Shown here: piece by piece, positions 1 through 7,643 of the stretch | Position numbering within the stretch: the first letter of the stretch is position 1 | How the letters are laid out: the number at the start of each line of letters is the position of its first letter | Source of the DNA: UBA6382 sp963631415 | GTDB lineage: Bacteria; Bacteroidota; Bacteroidia; Bacteroidales; Bacteroidaceae | Length of the DNA: 30,893 bases | NCBI GenBank assembly: GCA_963631415.1 | Contig: CAVGQS010000003.1 | Coordinates: 1-30,893 of the forward strand | Direction of reading: 5' to 3' | Position numbers and translations under genes: made by a program | Notes under the pieces: generated by a model | The model's input: only the letters and a program-made list of their open reading frames with translations | Database searches by the model: none | What the model was told of the DNA's origin: nothing

Positions 1-1722
1 GCCATCGCAGAAACAGAAGCCCTTGGCAAAATCTCTGTTCTGTTCGCTGCCGATGATGTCACAACGGCCAAGACAACTATCAACGCCGTAACATATTCTT
101 CTGAAAGCGAAGGATATTACACTAGTTGGAAGAAAATCAACGCTGCATTGGAGGCCTTGTACAAAACAGCAGAAGGCAAGAAATTCTCAATCCGCAACTC
201 CGACAACACTTACTATCTAACCACCACCAAGACTGAACTCCGAGGTACAGAATCAGAACTCGGAAAAGACGGAGTGTTTGAAGTGAAATACAACAGCAAC
301 AAGAAGAAGTTCTATCTGTACGGAACATTTAACAGTGTTTATGTAAACAAGCCTGTGAACGAAAGTACAGCCCCCACAACATCAGCTACGGCAACTAACG
401 ACTTCTACATTGGATTGCTTGACGGAAGTGCTGACAACAAGGTTTATTTCGCCAATGTAAAATCAGGCTTCAACTCTATCCACTACAACTCAAACTACAC
501 ATACCACACTTGTGGGTGGGAATACACCGCAGGCGCTTCGCAATGGACAATAAGCACTGTTACTGACGACCAGTATAACAACCTTGACGTATGGGAAGCT
601 CTCACAACCGCCATTAAAATGACAGAGAGCTACACCTTCGGAACTTCACTTGGTCAGTATGATCAAACGAGCCTTGATAAGGCAAAGGCAATGCTTAGTG
701 CGAAGACAGCTACCGCAGACGAGGTAGCAGCCGCAATAGCAGCCATTTCGCCCAGTAGCCTCACTCTCAATATGCCGACTAAGTACCAGTTCATACGTAT
801 CAAAGACTCCGCTGGCAACTATATGACCAGCAGCAACACTACCGACAACAAGATTTCATTCAGTTCTACTGAGGACGAGAGCTCAATCTTCTGCTACACC
901 GGTAGCGCTCTCATTGCCTACAAGACTGGATACTTCGCTTCGTGCTCAACTTCCAATTCAAAGACCTTCCCGTGCAACGCTACGGATGTGAAAACTGAGA
1001 GCAATGAGACTCTTTACCATATTCACGCATCGAGCCTGAGCAAGGGCAAGTACCTCGTATCGTTTGGCGGTGACACCCGCTTTATGTATACTGCAGCTAA
1101 TGCCGGCGATTTCTCTGGTGCTACTGCTGTGAACAACACTGGTTATGAATTTACCCTTGAAGAAGTGGAGACTGTGCCTGTGACTATCACTGAGGCTGGT
1201 ATGGGTACGTTGTATACGCCTATGGCACTTACGATTCCTGATGGAGTGAAGGCATATACCGGTACTCTCGACAACGAGAACAGCTGCATCAAGCTGACTG
1301 CTCTTGAGGGCACGATTCCTGCTAACACGGGTGTGATAATTGAGGGTGATGCTAAGTCCTACGACTTCGCTACCACTACGTCTACCGCAAGTTCTGAAAG
1401 CAGTAACTGCATCACTGGTTCTACTCCTGGCATCGCCTGCGTATCGAATGCCTACACGCTGCAGAAAGAGGGTGACGTGCTGGGCTTCTACAAGTACAGC
1501 GGCACGAACCTCGGCGGTTTCAAGGCTTACCTTGTGAACAGCAACAGCAGCAGCAGTAAGGGTTACAAGATCGTGAAGGACACTGACCCGACCGGCATCA
1601 ACGGTGTTGAGACTGAGGGCATCGCCGACGGCAAGTACTATGACCTGCAAGGCAAGATTGTGACTACACCGCTGAAGAACCAGATTTATATCCTCAACGG
1701 TAAGAAAGTATTGATTAAGTAA
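1..1722 (+). CDS. Secreted surface protein, C-terminal part (5' end outside window)
   Basis: The reading frame is open from base 1, so the true start lies upstream; 573 residues are visible. I do not recognise a catalytic domain. The first ~200 visible residues contain alanine/lysine-rich helical stretches (for example TSLDKAKAMLSAKTATADEV) resembling FIVAR-like spacer modules of cell-surface proteins. The rest is Ser/Thr/Asn/Gly-rich and beta-like, including a PVTITEAGMGTLYTP stretch and a GFYKYSGTNLGGFKAYLV stretch, patterns familiar from large Prevotella surface proteins. The C-terminus has YYDLQGKIV, then QIYILNGKKVLIK, which resembles the last half of a type A type IX secretion sorting domain. 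Such proteins are normally exported and surface-attached. It is followed after 17 bases by a 58-residue ORF. Surface location is inferred; the enzymatic or binding role is unknown. Confidence 0.85.
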   Translation, partial: AIAETEALGKISVLFAADDVTTAKTTINAVTYSSESEGYYTSWKKINAALEALYKTAEGKKFSIRNSDNTYYLTTTKTELRGTESELGKDGVFEVKYNSNKKKFYLYGTFNSVYVNKPVNESTAPTTSATATNDFYIGLLDGSADNKVYFANVKSGFNSIHYNSNYTYHTCGWEYTAGASQWTISTVTDDQYNNLDVWEALTTAIKMTESYTFGTSLGQYDQTSLDKAKAMLSAKTATADEVAAAIAAISPSSLTLNMPTKYQFIRIKDSAGNYMTSSNTTDNKISFSSTEDESSIFCYTGSALIAYKTGYFASCSTSNSKTFPCNATDVKTESNETLYHIHASSLSKGKYLVSFGGDTRFMYTAANAGDFSGATAVNNTGYEFTLEEVETVPVTITEAGMGTLYTPMALTIPDGVKAYTGTLDNENSCIKLTALEGTIPANTGVIIEGDAKSYDFATTTSTASSESSNCITGSTPGIACVSNAYTLQKEGDVLGFYKYSGTNLGGFKAYLVNSNSSSSKGYKIVKDTDPTGINGVETEGIADGKYYDLQGKIVTTPLKNQIYILNGKKVLIK

Positions 1723-1739
1723 AAAATTAATAAGCAAAT

Positions 1740-1916
1740 ATGAAGAAACAATATTACAGCCCCTCTGTTGAGGTGGTAACTATTCAGAACTGCACACCGC
1801 TGTGCGCATCCACCCACGAGCCCCTCACTGTGGGATCCGAGGACCAGACAGGCGAAACACAGCTCTCCAACGGATTTGAGGGCGGCATCATAGACGACGA
1901 GTCTGCCGAGTTCTAA
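1740..1916 (+). CDS. Small 58-residue protein downstream of surface protein
   Basis: ATG at 1740 and TAA at 1914-1916 give 58 residues beginning MKKQYYSPSVEVVTIQ and ending in an acidic tail GGIIDDESAEF. Short Bacteroidales proteins starting with MKKxYxxPxxxVxxI, then a Leu/Cys/Ser step and a Gly/Asp-rich tail, are common next to large surface proteins; this is recalled family knowledge, and no function is established to my knowledge. Cys18 and Cys22 (NCTPLC) do not form a proper lipobox, and there is no convincing transmembrane helix. The gap to the upstream gene is 17 bases and a strong hairpin follows at 1975, so the two genes are probably co-transcribed. Coding status is supported by position, the typical N-terminus and the downstream hairpin. 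It could be a cofactor, a secreted peptide or a peptide precursor. Confidence 0.7.
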   Translation: MKKQYYSPSVEVVTIQNCTPLCASTHEPLTVGSEDQTGETQLSNGFEGGIIDDESAEF

Positions 1917-1974
1917 TCTGCGGAATAAGACAGAAACCAGGGCAAGGGGCTAACATGGTCCTGCGCCATTGAGA

Positions 1975-2010
1975 GTCAGGCTTTGAAACTCATTCGTTTC
2001 AAAGCCTGAC
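1975..2010 (+). terminator. Strong hairpin, likely terminator of the surface-protein operon
   Basis: A perfect 15-base inverted repeat (GTCAGGCTTTGAAAC at 1975-1989, its complement at 1996-2010) has a 6-base loop. It is followed by AACTTTTACG, so the T tract is short. It lies 58 bases after the stop codon of the small ORF. Intrinsic termination is likely but not certain because of the weak T run. Confidence 0.7.
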
Positions 2011-2310
2011 AACTTTTACGTTAAACGTTAAGCGTTTTGCGTTTTACGTTATGCGATGGAATTGTCCCGAATGTTCGAATGTGAGAATTTTTAACCGCTA
2101 ATCTGGCGAATGGAGCGGAAAATGGGAGCCTAACCCATCCCTTCCCTAAAAGGAAGGGCTATGTGCCGCGGAATCAACACAAAAAAGCAAAACATTTATA
2201 ACGAACACAGAAAGCACAGAAGAACACAGAAGTTTTCTATGTCGTTTGTTTTTTTAATTTGAACCACTAATGACAAGCGGATAAAGCGGATTTTGGGGTG
2301 GACAAAAAAG
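2011..2310. other. Non-coding spacer with low-complexity repeats
   Basis: No credible gene is visible. Positions 2014-2056 are low-complexity, built from repeated TTTTACGTT, AAACGTTAAG and GCGTTTT words. A short hairpin of 7-base arms (CCCTTCC/GGAAGGG) sits at 2139-2158. Positions 2201-2230 carry repeated GAACACAGAA/GCACAGAAG words. These resemble decayed intergenic repeats. Confidence 0.5.
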
Positions 2311-2448
2311 AACCACGAATCTCACTAATTTCACGAATTTGAGTCCATGAGAGCAGATTGAACTCTAACAATATTCGTGCATGAATTTGAGTCAATGAGG
2401 GGCGATTGTACTCCATCGACATTCGCGAGATTAGTGAGATTCGTGGTT
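2311..2448. repeat. MITE-like hairpin element, copy 1
   Basis: The ends are inverted repeats of 22 bases with one mismatch: AACCACGAATCTCACTAATTTC at 2311-2332 in sense against 2427-2448. The interior holds two related sub-repeats of about 45 bases, with the words GAGAGCAGATTGAACTC and GAGGGGCGATTGTACTC. No transposase is encoded. A diverged second copy lies at 2562-2699 in the same orientation. A non-autonomous mobile or repeated extragenic element is the simplest reading; no target-site duplication was identified. Confidence 0.7.
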
Positions 2449-2456
2449 TATTATTT

Positions 2457-2510
2457 TTGAACACTGATAGCAGATTTACACAAATATTGTTTCCTTGACG
2501 GAAACGTGGG
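2457..2510. repeat. Flanking repeat arm, inverted copy near 2729-2783
   Basis: The stretch with GAACACTGAT, then GATTTACACAAATATTG and a small hairpin (GTTTCC/GGAAAC at 2489-2505) matches, in inverted orientation and imperfectly, the sequence at 2729-2783, which carries its own hairpin TTTTCGCC/GGCGAAAA at 2729-2747. The two arms bracket element copy 2. Confidence 0.5.
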
Positions 2511-2561
2511 GAGAGACGGAAATGCATCGCTAAGAACTGGAATTCGCGGCTTTGATTTTTT

Positions 2562-2699
2562 GAACACGAATCTCACGAATTTCACGAATTTGAGTCCAGG
2601 AGAGCAGATTGAACTCTAACGATATTCGTGCATGAATTTGAGTCCAGGAGGGGCGATTGTACTCAGTCGAAATTCGTGGAATTCGTGGAATTCGTGTTC
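2562..2699. repeat. MITE-like hairpin element, copy 2
   Basis: This is the second copy of the 2311-2448 element, sharing the interior words GAGAGCAGATTGAACTCTAA and GAGGGGCGATTGTACTC. Its ends form an inverted repeat of about 30 bases with three mismatches. The right end is made of tandem 9-base units (TTCGTGGAA) and the left end of the complementary CACGAATTT units. The left flank of copy 1 (GTGGACAAAAAA, 2299-2310) and the right flank of copy 2 (TTTTTTGTCCAC, 2701-2712) are also mutual inverted complements, so the whole 2299-2712 block has matched outer ends. Confidence 0.7.
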
Positions 2700-2728
2700 G
2701 TTTTTTGTCCACCGCGGGCAGTTCCCAC

Positions 2729-2783
2729 TTTTCGCCTGGGGCGAAAACATATTTGTGTAAATTTGGGTAATCTGTGTTCGTTA
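2729..2783. repeat. Flanking repeat arm, inverted relative to 2457-2510
   Basis: It starts with a perfect 8-base hairpin (TTTTCGCC at 2729-2736, GGCGAAAA at 2740-2747) and continues with ATATTTGTGTAAATTTGGG and TCTGTGTTCGTT, an imperfect reverse complement of 2457-2510. It is not coding. Confidence 0.5.
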
Positions 2784-2988
2784 AAAATGTGTTGGGTGTT
2801 AGGTGTTAAGTTTTGTGTTTTGTGTGGAGCGTGGCGGGTGAGTAGCAAAACAATGTAAATTGACCGCCAAAAGTAGCAAAACGGCACTTTTGAGTTCTGA
2901 GAAGTTTCTTTTTGTTACTTTTTCGGTGTAAAATATTGAAAAATGAAAGATTTTTTGGTGTTCAGGGTTAATATTGCAAAAAAAGCAG

Positions 2989-2996
2989 TACTTTTG
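2989..2996 (+). promoter_or_regulatory. Bacteroidetes-type -7 box upstream of dapF
   Basis: TACTTTTG fits TAnnTTTG, the known Bacteroides -7 consensus. It lies 40 bases before the dapF ATG. I see no good -33 TTTG at the usual distance, so the promoter call rests on the -7 box and position. Confidence 0.5.
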
Positions 2997-3036
2997 TCGG
3001 TGAAAACAGAAGGAAGTAAAAAAAGAGCGCAGAACG

Positions 3037-3894
3037 ATGGCAACAGTAAGATTCACGAAGATGCACGGAGCCGGCAACGACTACATTTACGTCAACGCCA
3101 TGGAGTATCCTGTGAGCGACCCGGAGCGTGCAGCCGCCGTGTGGAGCGACCGCCACAAGGGCGTGGGCAGCGACGGTCTGATACTGATAGACCGGTCGGA
3201 CGTTGCCGACTTCAAGATGCGCATGTTTAACAACGACGGCAGCGAGGGCATCATGTGCGGCAACGGCATAAGGTGTGTGGGCAAGTTCGTCTACGACCAC
3301 CGGCTTACCACCCGCAAGACCGTGACCGTGGAGACGCTGGGCGGCATCAAGACGCTGCAGCTCTACACCGGCGCCGACGACAAGGTGACGAAAGCCCGCG
3401 TGGACATGGGCGCGCCCATACTGACCAACCCCGAGCAGTTCGCGCTGAACAGCGGAGCCATGCTGGAGGGCGAGATAAGCGCCACGGGCAAGGACGGCAA
3501 GAGCCGTTCGTACAGAGGCACCTACGTGTGCATGGGCAATCCCCACTTTGTAATCTTCACCGACGACATAAGCAGCGTGGACCTCGCTGGCGAGGGACAG
3601 GCGCTTGAGACCCTGCCGGTCTTCCCGCAGAAGTGCAACATAGAGTTTGCGCAGATGAGGAGCGACGGTACGGTGCGCACCCGAGTGTGGGAGCGCGGCA
3701 CCGGCATCACCCAGGCCTGCGGCACCGGAGCGTGCGCCACGGCGGTGGCTGCCATACTGACGGGCAGGGCGACCAGCAAGGTGACGATAGCCATGGACGG
3801 CGGCGACCTCGAGATAGAATGGGACGGCAAGGGCCACCTCTTCATGACCGGTCCGGCTGCCACCGTGTTTGAGGGCGAGATAGAGACAGAATAA
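3037..3894 (+). CDS. dapF: Diaminopimelate epimerase
   Basis: This 285-residue cytoplasmic enzyme interconverts LL- and meso-diaminopimelate, the last step before meso-DAP is used for peptidoglycan and lysine. The N-terminus has the family FTKMHGAGNDYI motif (residues 6-17). Two catalytic cysteines are present: Cys74 in MCGNGIRC and Cys228 in ACGTGAC, with NPHFVIF (168-174) and the ERGTG loop (219-223) in the expected order. Length is typical. The ATG at 3037 gives the standard start just ahead of the conserved motif. dapL begins 35 bases downstream, so the enzyme that makes LL-DAP and the enzyme that isomerises it are encoded together. A -7-like box at 2989 probably starts this unit. Confidence 0.97.
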   Translation: MATVRFTKMHGAGNDYIYVNAMEYPVSDPERAAAVWSDRHKGVGSDGLILIDRSDVADFKMRMFNNDGSEGIMCGNGIRCVGKFVYDHRLTTRKTVTVETLGGIKTLQLYTGADDKVTKARVDMGAPILTNPEQFALNSGAMLEGEISATGKDGKSRSYRGTYVCMGNPHFVIFTDDISSVDLAGEGQALETLPVFPQKCNIEFAQMRSDGTVRTRVWERGTGITQACGTGACATAVAAILTGRATSKVTIAMDGGDLEIEWDGKGHLFMTGPAATVFEGEIETE

Positions 3895-3906
3895 CGAAAC
3901 AGACAC

Positions 3907-3920
3907 ATTATATATATAAT
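3907..3920. repeat. AT-only palindrome in dapF-dapL spacer
   Basis: ATTATATATATAAT is a perfect 14-base palindrome directly before AAGGTATATATG, which holds the dapL start. A similar ATAATAAGGATATA word follows dapL at about 5161. It may affect translation or mRNA folding between the genes; the role is speculative. Confidence 0.4.
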
Positions 3921-3929
3921 AAGGTATAT

Positions 3930-5159
3930 ATGGCACAGCTTAACGACAATTTCCTGAAACTCCAGAAGAGTTACCTCTTTGTTGACATAGCCAAGCGAGT
4001 GGCGGCATTCAAGGAGTCGCACCCCGAAGCCCGGGTGATAAGCCTCGGCATAGGCGATGTGACCCAGCCGCTGGCTCCAGCAGTGATCAGCGCCATGCAC
4101 AAGGCAGTGGACGAGATGGCCAGCGCGGAGACCTTCCGTGGCTACGGTCCGGAGCACGGCTACGCTTTTCTGCGCGACGCCATCATAGCCAACGACTTCA
4201 AGCCGCGTGGCATAGAGATGGAGAGCGACGAGATATTCGTGAACGACGGCGCCAAGAGCGACACCGGCAACATAGGCGACATTCTTGGCACAGGCAACAG
4301 CATAGGCGTGACCGACCCCATCTATCCCGTCTACATAGACTCTAACGTGATGGGCGGCAGGGCAGGCAACTGCCAGGACGGACTGTGGAGCAACGTGTTC
4401 TACATGCCCTGCACCGCCGGCAACGACTTCACCGCCGAGATACCCGACCACAAGATAGACATCATCTACCTCTGCTACCCCAACAACCCCACCGGCACGG
4501 TGATAAGCAGGGAGCAGCTGGCCAAGTGGGTGGACTACGCCCTGCGCCACAAGAGCATCATCATGTATGACGCAGCCTACGAGGCCTACATTCAGGACGA
4601 GAGCATCCCCCACTCCATCTATGAGATAGCGGGCGCCAAGGAGTGTGCCATAGAATTTCACAGCTATTCCAAGACGGCAGGCTTCACCGGAGTGAGGTGC
4701 GGCTACACCGTGGTGCCCAAGCAGCTCAAGGCCACAGCCGCCGACGGCAGCGAGGTGGCGCTGAACGGACTGTGGGAACGCAGGCAGAGCACCAAGTTCA
4801 ACGGCACGAGCTACATCACGCAGCGCGGCGCCGAGGCCATCTACACTCCCGAAGGCAAAACTCAGGTGAAAGCCACGATAGACTACTATATGACCAACGC
4901 CAAGGTGATGCGCCAGACGCTCGCAGGACTGGGCTATGAGGTCTACGGCGGCGAGAACGCTCCCTACATCTGGCTGAAGACCCCCAAGGGCGTGGGCAGC
5001 TGGGAGATGTTTGACAAGATGCTCAACGAGTGCCACATAGTTTGCACCCCCGGCGTGGGCTTCGGTCCCAGCGGCGAGGGCTATGTGAGGCTGACCGCAT
5101 TCGGGCGCCACGAGGACTGCCTGGAGGCGATGGAGAGAATGAAGAAACTGAAACTGTAA
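3930..5159 (+). CDS. dapL: LL-diaminopimelate aminotransferase
   Basis: This 409-residue PLP-dependent class I/II aminotransferase converts tetrahydrodipicolinate directly to LL-DAP using glutamate as amino donor, bypassing the acylated intermediates of the DapD/C/E route. Family motifs seen are SLGIGDVTQPL (38-48), FRGYGPEHGY (69-78), CYPNNPTGT (182-190), YDAAYEAY (213-220) and HSYSKTAGFTG (244-254), with Lys248 the expected Schiff-base lysine. Length matches the DapL family. It follows dapF by 35 bases, supporting a two-gene diaminopimelate operon. The 88 bases to glnN show no terminator, so read-through into glnN is possible. Confidence 0.96.
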   Translation: MAQLNDNFLKLQKSYLFVDIAKRVAAFKESHPEARVISLGIGDVTQPLAPAVISAMHKAVDEMASAETFRGYGPEHGYAFLRDAIIANDFKPRGIEMESDEIFVNDGAKSDTGNIGDILGTGNSIGVTDPIYPVYIDSNVMGGRAGNCQDGLWSNVFYMPCTAGNDFTAEIPDHKIDIIYLCYPNNPTGTVISREQLAKWVDYALRHKSIIMYDAAYEAYIQDESIPHSIYEIAGAKECAIEFHSYSKTAGFTGVRCGYTVVPKQLKATAADGSEVALNGLWERRQSTKFNGTSYITQRGAEAIYTPEGKTQVKATIDYYMTNAKVMRQTLAGLGYEVYGGENAPYIWLKTPKGVGSWEMFDKMLNECHIVCTPGVGFGPSGEGYVRLTAFGRHEDCLEAMERMKKLKL

Positions 5160-5247
5160 TATAATAAGGATATAAACACGCTGGAGAGCGGCTCCCGCTG
5201 TTGCCGACAGAGGGACGGGCGCGCCCGGCACAAACAACAAACCAAAT

Positions 5248-7437
5248 ATGGCAAAACTAAGATTCAATGTTGTTGAAGAGGCTTTCAAGAAGAAAGCCAT
5301 CGAGGTAAAGGCGCCGGCAGAACGCCCCGCCGAGTACTACGGCAAGTATGTGTTCAGCAAGGAGAAGATGTACAAGTACCTCCCGCTGAAGACCTACCAG
5401 AAGCTGTGCGACGCAATTGAAAACGGCACACGCCTTGAGCAGTCGGTAGCCGACGAGATAGCCCAGGGCATGAAGAAGTGGGCAGAGCAATTTGGAGTGA
5501 CCCACATCACCCACTGGTTCCAGCCCCTGACGGAAGGCACAGCCGAGAAGCACGACGCCTTTATAGAGCACGACCACAAGGGCGGCATGATAGAGGAATT
5601 CAGCGGCAAGTCGCTGATACAGCAGGAGCCCGACGCCTCGAGTTTCCCCTCTGGCGGCATACGCTCCACCTTTGAGGCCCGCGGCTACAGCGCCTGGGAC
5701 CCCGCATCGCCCGTGTTCGTGATCGGCGACACGCTGATGATACCTACCGTCTTCATCAGCTACACCGGCGAGGCTCTCGACTACAAGGCACCCTTGAAGA
5801 AAGCCCTTGCCGCTGTGGACAAAGCCGCCACCGGCGTATGCCAGTATTTTGACCCCAACGTGACCAAGGTGAGCGCCAACCTGGGCTGGGAGCAGGAATA
5901 TTTCCTCGTTGACGAAGGTCTCTACTCCGCGCGCCCCGACCTCTTGCTGACCGGCCGCACCCTGGCAGGCCACGACTCTGCCAAGAACCAGCAGATGGAA
6001 GACCACTACTTCGGCGCCATCCCTGAGCGCGTGGCAGAGTTCATGAAAGACCTGGAGATTCAGGCCCTGGAGCTAGGCATCCCCTGCAAGACACGCCACA
6101 ACGAGGTGGCACCCAACCAGTTTGAGCTGGCGCCCATATATGAGGAGTGCAACCTCGCGGTGGACCACAACATGCTGCTGATGGGTCTGATGCGCAAGAT
6201 TGCCCGCAAGCACGGATTCCGCTGCCTGCTCCACGAGAAGCCCTTTGCCGGCATCAACGGTTCGGGCAAGCACGCCAACTGGTCGCTCTCTACCGACACC
6301 GGCGTGGTATTGCACAGCCTGGGCAAGACCCCTGAGGACAACCTGCGCTTCATCACCTTTGCCGTAGAGACGCTGATGGCAGTGTACAAGCACAACGGAC
6401 TGCTGAAGGCCTCCATCATGAGCGCCACCAACCAGCACCGCCTGGGCGCCAACGAGGCACCTCCCGCCATCATCTCCTCGTTCCTGGGCAAGCAAATCTC
6501 GAGAGTGCTTGACAAGATAGAGAACTCCACCTCTGACGAGCTCGTGTCGATAAAGGGTTCGGAAGCCCTGAGCACCGACATACCGCAGATACCCGACCTG
6601 AAGATAGACAACACCGACCGCAACCGCACCTCACCCTTCGCCTTCACCGGCAACCGCTTTGAGTTCCGCGCCGTAGGTTCGCAGGCCAACTGCGCCGAGG
6701 CCATGACAGCGCTCAACACCGCTGTGGCAGAGGCTCTGACCAACTTCAAGGAGCGCGTGGACAAGCTCATAGCCAGCGGCGTGGACAAGACCGCAGCCAT
6801 CATCAGGACGGTAAGAGAGGACATCAAGGCCTGCAAGCCCATCCGCTTTGAGGGCAACGGCTACTCTGACGAGTGGAAGGCTGAGGCCGCCAAGCGCGGA
6901 CTGGACTGCGAGACATCGTGCCCCGTCATCTTCGACCGCTACCTCGACGCCGAGAGCATCAAGATGTTTGAGAGCATGAACGTGATGACCGAGCATGAGC
7001 TCAAGGCCCGCAACGAAATCAAATGGGACACCTTCACCAAGAAGATCCAGATTGAGGCGCGCACCTTCGGCGACATGGCGATGAACCAGATTATCCCCGT
7101 TGCCACGAAGTATCAGAGCATGCTCATCGACAACGTGAGCAAGGTGGCACAGACCTTCAGCCCCGAAGAGGCCAAGCAGCTCAACGCCGACAACATAGAC
7201 ATCATCCGCCAGATCTCGAACCACACCAGGTTTATCATCGAGAACGTGCACGCCATGGTAGAGGCACGCAAGGTGGCCAACAAGATTGAGTCGGAGAGAG
7301 AGAAAGCCGTGAAGTATCACGACACGGTGCAGCCTTACCTCGACACCATCCGCTACCACGTGGACAAGCTCGAACTGATTGTGGAAGACGAGATGTGGGT
7401 ATTGCCTAAATACCGCGAGATGCTCTTCATCAGATAA
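5248..7437 (+). CDS. glnN: Glutamine synthetase type III
   Basis: At 729 residues this has the size of GSIII from Bacteroides fragilis (GlnN) and is far longer than GSI or GSII. It makes glutamine from glutamate, ammonia and ATP in the cytoplasm as a large oligomer. Motifs include SSFPSGGIRSTFEARGY (131-147), the metal/substrate segment GWEQEYFL (213-220), NEVAPNQFELAP (285-296) and the ATP-site segment HEKPFAGINGSGKHANW (329-345). The GSIII-specific C-terminal helical region ends in a DEMWVLPKYREMLF segment. The ATG at 5248 gives MAKLRFNVVEEAF, typical for the family. A strong terminator follows 47 bases after the stop. Its glutamine feeds glutamate supply, which DapL upstream consumes as amino donor; this link is an inference. 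Confidence 0.97.
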   Translation: MAKLRFNVVEEAFKKKAIEVKAPAERPAEYYGKYVFSKEKMYKYLPLKTYQKLCDAIENGTRLEQSVADEIAQGMKKWAEQFGVTHITHWFQPLTEGTAEKHDAFIEHDHKGGMIEEFSGKSLIQQEPDASSFPSGGIRSTFEARGYSAWDPASPVFVIGDTLMIPTVFISYTGEALDYKAPLKKALAAVDKAATGVCQYFDPNVTKVSANLGWEQEYFLVDEGLYSARPDLLLTGRTLAGHDSAKNQQMEDHYFGAIPERVAEFMKDLEIQALELGIPCKTRHNEVAPNQFELAPIYEECNLAVDHNMLLMGLMRKIARKHGFRCLLHEKPFAGINGSGKHANWSLSTDTGVVLHSLGKTPEDNLRFITFAVETLMAVYKHNGLLKASIMSATNQHRLGANEAPPAIISSFLGKQISRVLDKIENSTSDELVSIKGSEALSTDIPQIPDLKIDNTDRNRTSPFAFTGNRFEFRAVGSQANCAEAMTALNTAVAEALTNFKERVDKLIASGVDKTAAIIRTVREDIKACKPIRFEGNGYSDEWKAEAAKRGLDCETSCPVIFDRYLDAESIKMFESMNVMTEHELKARNEIKWDTFTKKIQIEARTFGDMAMNQIIPVATKYQSMLIDNVSKVAQTFSPEEAKQLNADNIDIIRQISNHTRFIIENVHAMVEARKVANKIESEREKAVKYHDTVQPYLDTIRYHVDKLELIVEDEMWVLPKYREMLFIR

Positions 7438-7483
7438 GCACACTGCCCCAGCGGAAGGCACGCTCCCTCCGTACAGGCACAAA

Positions 7484-7526
7484 AAACGCCGGTTTTTCGT
7501 TTTGCGTTCCGAAAAAACCGGCGTTT
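7484..7526 (+). terminator. Rho-independent terminator after glnN
   Basis: AAACGCCGGTTTTTCG (7484-7499) pairs with CGAAAAAACCGGCGTTT (7510-7526) with one bulged base and a 10-base loop, then GTTTGTTTGTGTTTG. The stem is long and GC-rich at its base, directly downstream of glnN. Confidence 0.88.
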
Positions 7527-7615
7527 GTTTGTGTTTGTATGTGAGCGACAGGCTACGGCCAGCAGGCGGAGCTGAGTTTGGCGCCAGGAAGTTTCTCCAT
7601 GTGAGGAAAAACAAG

Positions 7616-7623
7616 TATATTTG
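7616..7623 (+). promoter_or_regulatory. Bacteroidetes-type -7 box upstream of the DUF308-like gene
   Basis: TATATTTG fits TAnnTTTG. A TTTC at 7592-7595 lies 20 bases upstream, close to the -33 TTTG position. The ATG follows 20 bases downstream and the preceding unit is closed by a terminator, so a new transcription unit is expected here. Confidence 0.6.
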
Positions 7624-7643
7624 CATGCCAAACCTTTTCCACT

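Noticed and set aside
2267..2887. Several short ORFs in the repeat-rich spacer
   Set aside because: They are translations of the inverted-repeat elements (repeated RISRIS/FVEFVEF-like strings), so they follow from the repeats and not from coding selection.
3522..5300. 592-residue minus-strand open frame over dapF/dapL
   Set aside because: It is antisense to two clearly recognised enzymes in GC-rich DNA, is rich in His/Val/Ala/Gly/Leu as expected from reverse-frame translation, and has no recognisable motif.
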